This document shows, piece after piece, positions 59,901 to 64,000 of a stretch of 64,000 nt of DNA. The translations under genes and the position numbers were made by a program. The DNA is from Casuarius casuarius (taxonomy: Eukaryota > Chordata > Aves > Casuariiformes > Casuariidae), in the NCBI GenBank assembly GCA_003342895.1, contig PTFA01000028.1:3615024-3679023 (forward strand). The letters are read 5' to 3'. A model generated the notes under the pieces. It searched no databases and was not told where the DNA came from. It saw nothing but the letters and a program-made list of their open reading frames with translations. Position 1 is the first letter of the stretch. Each line of letters begins with the position of its first letter.

Positions 59901-62900
59901 GCAGAGAAGGAAGGATCCTGCTGTCTGTGCAATGTAAATCTGACCAGTTTCAATACTGCAACTGCTAATCAACATTTTGTAAAGAGGACGATAGCCCATT
60001 AAGGCCCTCTACACCAAAACCAAAATAAATACACAGTGAATTGTGAACACCCTCCAGAATTATATAGGTCACTTTACACTATACATAAATAATAATGTAG
60101 GGAGGGAGAGAGAAATTAAAAACACGACAGAAAGACATTTTCTTTCCATCTTCATTGAAATATTTTTTCACCTTCAATTTCACATTTCAATTTCCTGCTG
60201 ATTGTTCCTTACCAGTCCCCAATAGTGCTGTGGGCACTGACCTGTTCAGAAAACATTTTATATTTCTTATTTGGCAGCCTTGCGGCTTCAGATTCTGGGG
60301 GGTGTTCATCAGGCAGAAAGTCCTGCCCTCTGTAGATGTTTATACCACTAGCATTACCTATGTACTTGGGCATGTGTTACACAGCACCTTACTCTGGGAC
60401 TGCCTTTCATTACTCAAGAGGTAACAGCCAGCTTGTTTGCCAGTTGTCACTGAGACAATCTCTTTTTACACTAGTCTAAAAAGCAACCACCCTCCACCCC
60501 AGTCTTTTGACTGGGGACAGAACCAAACTCTAGGAAGATGTCTCGTCTATGTAAATGCCCACTTCCCTTAGATGAACTACTTTTGCTTATTACCTACCAG
60601 AACAACTGGTCTTCCCGAACGAGGTAGCTTCATCTCATTCTCCTTTTCTTCCTCCACCCCCCAGCTCAAAGCAAGCATGTCATACCCTGCAAGAGAATTC
60701 ATGAAGCTGAGAGCATTCAGATCTCTTAATGGCCAGTGTCACTCATCACATCCTTCTGCTTGCCCATCATCTAGGAATCGTTAATGTACTTTTCTCCATG
60801 CACCATCACTCACACTGAAAGGCCTTTAACTGAGAAGAGACCATCTCAGTGGCTGCTAACGCAAAATGATGGGAGAGGCTACCAAACACAGGCAACACAC
60901 TGTAGCACTCTTAACTCCCTGAATATCTTAATGTATGTTGAGGTGACTAGTGTCCTATTTCAGGCTTCTCTAAGCCCAGCCTGGATGCACAGCCATCAAG
61001 ATGCTCAGGCAGCAGAACGACAAATGCCGCACGGGAAGAATCGCAGAGCACACAGTCAAAGGGCCCGTTCTAGCGTCTGGGTACCAGGGACACAGAGGCC
61101 ACACAGGTCAGTGTCTGCTACTTAACTGCTCTGCAGCCAGGCACCTGCTGGAATTTCTCTCTTGTTTTTAATAAATACATTTATTTACTTACTGACTATA
61201 CATTTAGACTCCTCAGTAAAGACTAATCATTTTAGAAAGACTTTTGGCATAGCAACATGGTATTTTCCTTTAAAATCTTTCTTTTAGCTTAACCTAAAAT
61301 GAAAAGGAGCTCTTATCTTGTAACAACAGCTGTCTGAATTCTGTGTTCATCACACTATGCATCTGCATACTGTAAAGCGTGACAAATTATTTTCCATCAC
61401 CAGTGGAATGTGAAGGGTTTTGTTTTATTAAACAATCTATTCTTCACTCCACAAGCCATGGCTTATTAGCAGAAGCAAGTGTAGCACATATGACTGTCAG
61501 CGCTGAAAGCATTAGTTGAAATTGGATTGACCCTGGGTTTAGTTTTAACCAATTTTAACAAAGATAAATAGTTTGAGCTTGCCTTGGGGGAAAAAAAAAC
61601 AGAAGGATGACACTGACTGGAATGTTCTTCTGCTGAAGCCATTTCCCGCTTTCCTGAAAGAAAACAAAAGAAGGTTTTGTTTAAAGTCCCTTATCTGTTC
61701 CAAATAATATAATGTTTTGTGGGAAAGACGTGAGAGAAGAGAATGGAGGCAAAAGTGCTCTGGGACAGGTTGGACTGAGATTCATAGAATAAGAAGAATA
61801 ACAAAAAGAAAGAAAACACAGTGTGAGAGTATGAGGTTCAAACTCAGAGGTACAAGCTGAGATCCCAAATGAGCTAGTATTCATCTACCACTAATGACTC
61901 ATGGTAAAAGGTTAGGTTGGGAGTTACATACTCTTCTCTTGCCTGTTTTAGAAAAAGCAAAAAGCTGACAGTGTTTTTAGTGATAGACCTTTAAGGTACA
62001 GAAGGACTTCCTTTTTTTTCAAGGTATTGAAAAAAAGGTTTAGGGCACGTACAAATACCTATCAATTCCCTGCAAAGCCCAAATCCAGATCGGTGTGACT
62101 TAATATCTGAAACAGAGCCCACTTGGAGAGGAAAGCTAACAAAGCCAAACATCTTGTCCTACCTCTGCAACCAGCTGCTTTATCCTGAGTCTGGATTTCA
62201 TCAGTAAGGAAAAAGATTCAGTCATGTCACAGCATTAAAAAGTCTAATGGGTAATGTAAGGAATGGTCTTCGACTCAGAGGTAGGGTGAAATTAATTTGA
62301 AAGAATAAGATAACCGCAAAAGAAAAGACTATCACACATCAGATTACTAGCAGGAAAATTACCCTTTAGGAGAAAGCAAAGTGTGTATTTAGATAGCACT
62401 CAGTTAAGGCAGTATAAGTAAAAATGGTGTAATGCAACACTGGACAGGAAGAATATAAGCGACTCTAGATTTCAATAGCAAAATCTTCCAATTTGCTAAG
62501 TGTAACACTTCCAATTGTATTATGCAAATTATCCCCACACATTTAATAATTAACTAACTGGCTTTTTTGCCAATTTTCAATAGGTTTGCCTACATTGTAA
62601 TTTATATTTATAACAGTGCAGTGACTTAAAGCTTGCAAGAGACTTTATCTAAAAATGTGGCTACCTAGATTATGTCATCTACGTTTGTGTCTGTTCAACC
62701 GAGAAAACACTGATGTTCCTTAAGAAAAACTCTTACTGAGATTCAAGACTGGCTTTTGTTTTGCATTGACATGTTCAGGCAACAGTTTGAAAATACGGAG
62801 AAAACACATCTCATGACTGTATATACAGCAAGAAATAAGATGTATTTCCTTTAACACCCTAAATCAGGTATCATTGTTACCCTAACAGGTAACATTACAT

Positions 62901-63270
62901 ACTTTTCAATTTGTCTTCAGCCAAGACACCTACGAAGTACATAAAGTTGTAATCTTGCCTCCCCTGCAGTTTGCAAGTGGCAAACATACCTGTGAAGTAG
63001 TTTTGCCATTTGACTTGATTAATACACTAAAGTCTTAGCTTAAAATGAACCTGTTGTTGCTGTAATTGAAAGCTACTAACAGAAGAAATGTGCCCTGTAA
63101 TCTGGATGTTAGGTGGTCTGACAGTGCAATGTATTGACTACAGAACTGTGTTAGGCTATGAGATGACCAGCACATAATAGGGAGCAATGCAAGAATAATA
63201 AGTAGTAGGGAAAGTATACTTTCCCAGTATACCGGAAAAATCCTGGGAGAGTTGTGTGAGGTTACGTCAA
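56936..63270. other. Intergenic sequence, no gene recognised
   Basis: AT-rich sequence with simple A or T runs. Read on both strands, it shows no exon series with compatible splice sites and no known RNA gene. GCNT4, the next gene in human, is not seen; its single coding exon would have been obvious. Confidence 0.45.
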
Positions 63271-63298
63271 TTGTTCTTTTTTTTTTTTTTCCCCCCAG

Positions 63299-63428
63299 AA
63301 AAATCAGCCTCCTGATCAAGGCTTTAAAGAAAGTGTACAAGTTAGTTTAGCTTGCAGTCCAGGTTACTAGCCCAAAGGGTTTCAGTTAGCCATCTGAGGC
63401 ACCCGGGTGTGCCGCGGTGGCAAATAAG
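63299..63428 (+). other. Candidate exon of an unidentified plus-strand transcript
   Basis: An exceptionally long polypyrimidine tract (63274-63296, T run then six C) ends in CAG at 63296-63298. A strong donor (AATAAG then GTATGTCC) follows at 63429. The 130-base interval is moderately GC-rich near its end, with three CpG. One frame is open for the first 23 codons and then meets TAG. No homology is recognised. Confidence 0.3.
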
Positions 63429-64000
63429 GTATGTCCGCAACTTTTATGCTGTTACAGCTGCCCTATGGATGTGTCACATCTGGTTTAAAGTTACTTGGGG
63501 TACATTGGAAAAAAACATGCATGGGTGGTGTGGAAATATTACTGATGCAAGGAAATACCTTAGCCAAAGCAGAAGAAGTTTGTTTACCATCGATTTGAAT
63601 GACAACAAACTTGAAAAGCAAAGCAACTCTCTCCTGTGTCTGATGATGAGGCATTTCCAGGAGATGGTGCTGTTTTCAAGCCTTTTGCAGCTTCTCAAGG
63701 AAAAGGCTCAGAGGACTGCCTGCCTTTCCCTGGTAACTTCCAGGTTTGAATCATTTATAATTAAAATAGTCACCAATTTGATTGGTTTTCTGAGTGGCAA
63801 GACTGCAAGTCGAAGTGCCTACACCCTGATCTCCTCTGAAGAGATGCTGAGAGGAGCCTGGAGATGCCCTGTGCCATCAGCCTGTACAAGTGCCTGCTTG
63901 GGGGAAGGAAACTTCACCCACTCAGATGAACTGAATCACTTCTGAGCCTTCACCAGAAAAGGGAGAGTTAAGGGAATAAGCCTCAGTTTTTTTGTTCTGT

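Noticed and set aside
62515..62535. Octamer-like TTATGCAAATTAT site
   Set aside because: A single short motif in AT-rich DNA is not evidence of a regulatory element without conservation.
63352..63945. 197-codon open frame as a protein-coding gene
   Set aside because: No recognised domain, no good start context, and it crosses a strong splice donor. A frame of this size can arise by chance in 64 kb. Kept only as a finding.
47411..64000. GCNT4, the next gene in human
   Set aside because: Its long single coding exon would be obvious, and no frame of suitable length or sequence is present. It presumably lies beyond the right edge.

Overview
This is a vertebrate nuclear window, almost certainly from a bird. 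The genes have spliced exons with GT-AG introns and CpG-island promoters. The interspersed repeats are CR1 LINEs, including copies with the avian-type 3' end (ATTCTATGAT-like). I recognise three neighbouring genes in the order GFM2 (minus), NSA2 (plus), FAM169A (minus), the same order and orientation as human 5q13. That human segment corresponds to the chicken Z chromosome, so Z linkage is likely, but this is inferred from synteny and not visible in the bases. No bacterial-type or novel multi-gene system was found; the unusual features are at the splice-site, promoter and repeat level.

Layout. 1-2266 holds the 5' end of GFM2 (mitochondrial elongation factor G2): a non-coding first exon and the first two coding exons, with the rest of the gene beyond position 1. 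2200-3070 is a GC-rich bidirectional promoter shared with NSA2 and contains a 50-base gap. 3071-7565 is a complete six-exon NSA2 gene (260 codons, 60S ribosome biogenesis) with a polyadenylation signal. 7566-13882 holds intergenic sequence, a reverse CR1 copy and the probable FAM169A 3' UTR. 13883-31146 is the complete coding part of FAM169A (SLAP75), reconstructed here as 12 coding exons giving 680 residues with an unbroken frame. 31147 to about 46280 is its long first intron, leading to a second CpG island (about 46280-47410) that carries a 774-base gap and is the likely FAM169A promoter. From 47.4 to 64 kb the window is intergenic, on the side where GCNT4 lies in human. It contains decayed CR1/L3-like LINE fragments, an LTR-like repeat, microsatellites and two isolated sequences that look like exons.

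The genes are neighbours but are not known to share a pathway. GFM2 and NSA2 share a promoter and both serve ribosomes: GFM2 in mitochondrial ribosome recycling, NSA2 in nucleolar 60S maturation. NSA2 and FAM169A are tail to tail. Exon boundaries were placed by reading splice sites and checking frame continuity and similarity to remembered human homologues; transcript data were not available.
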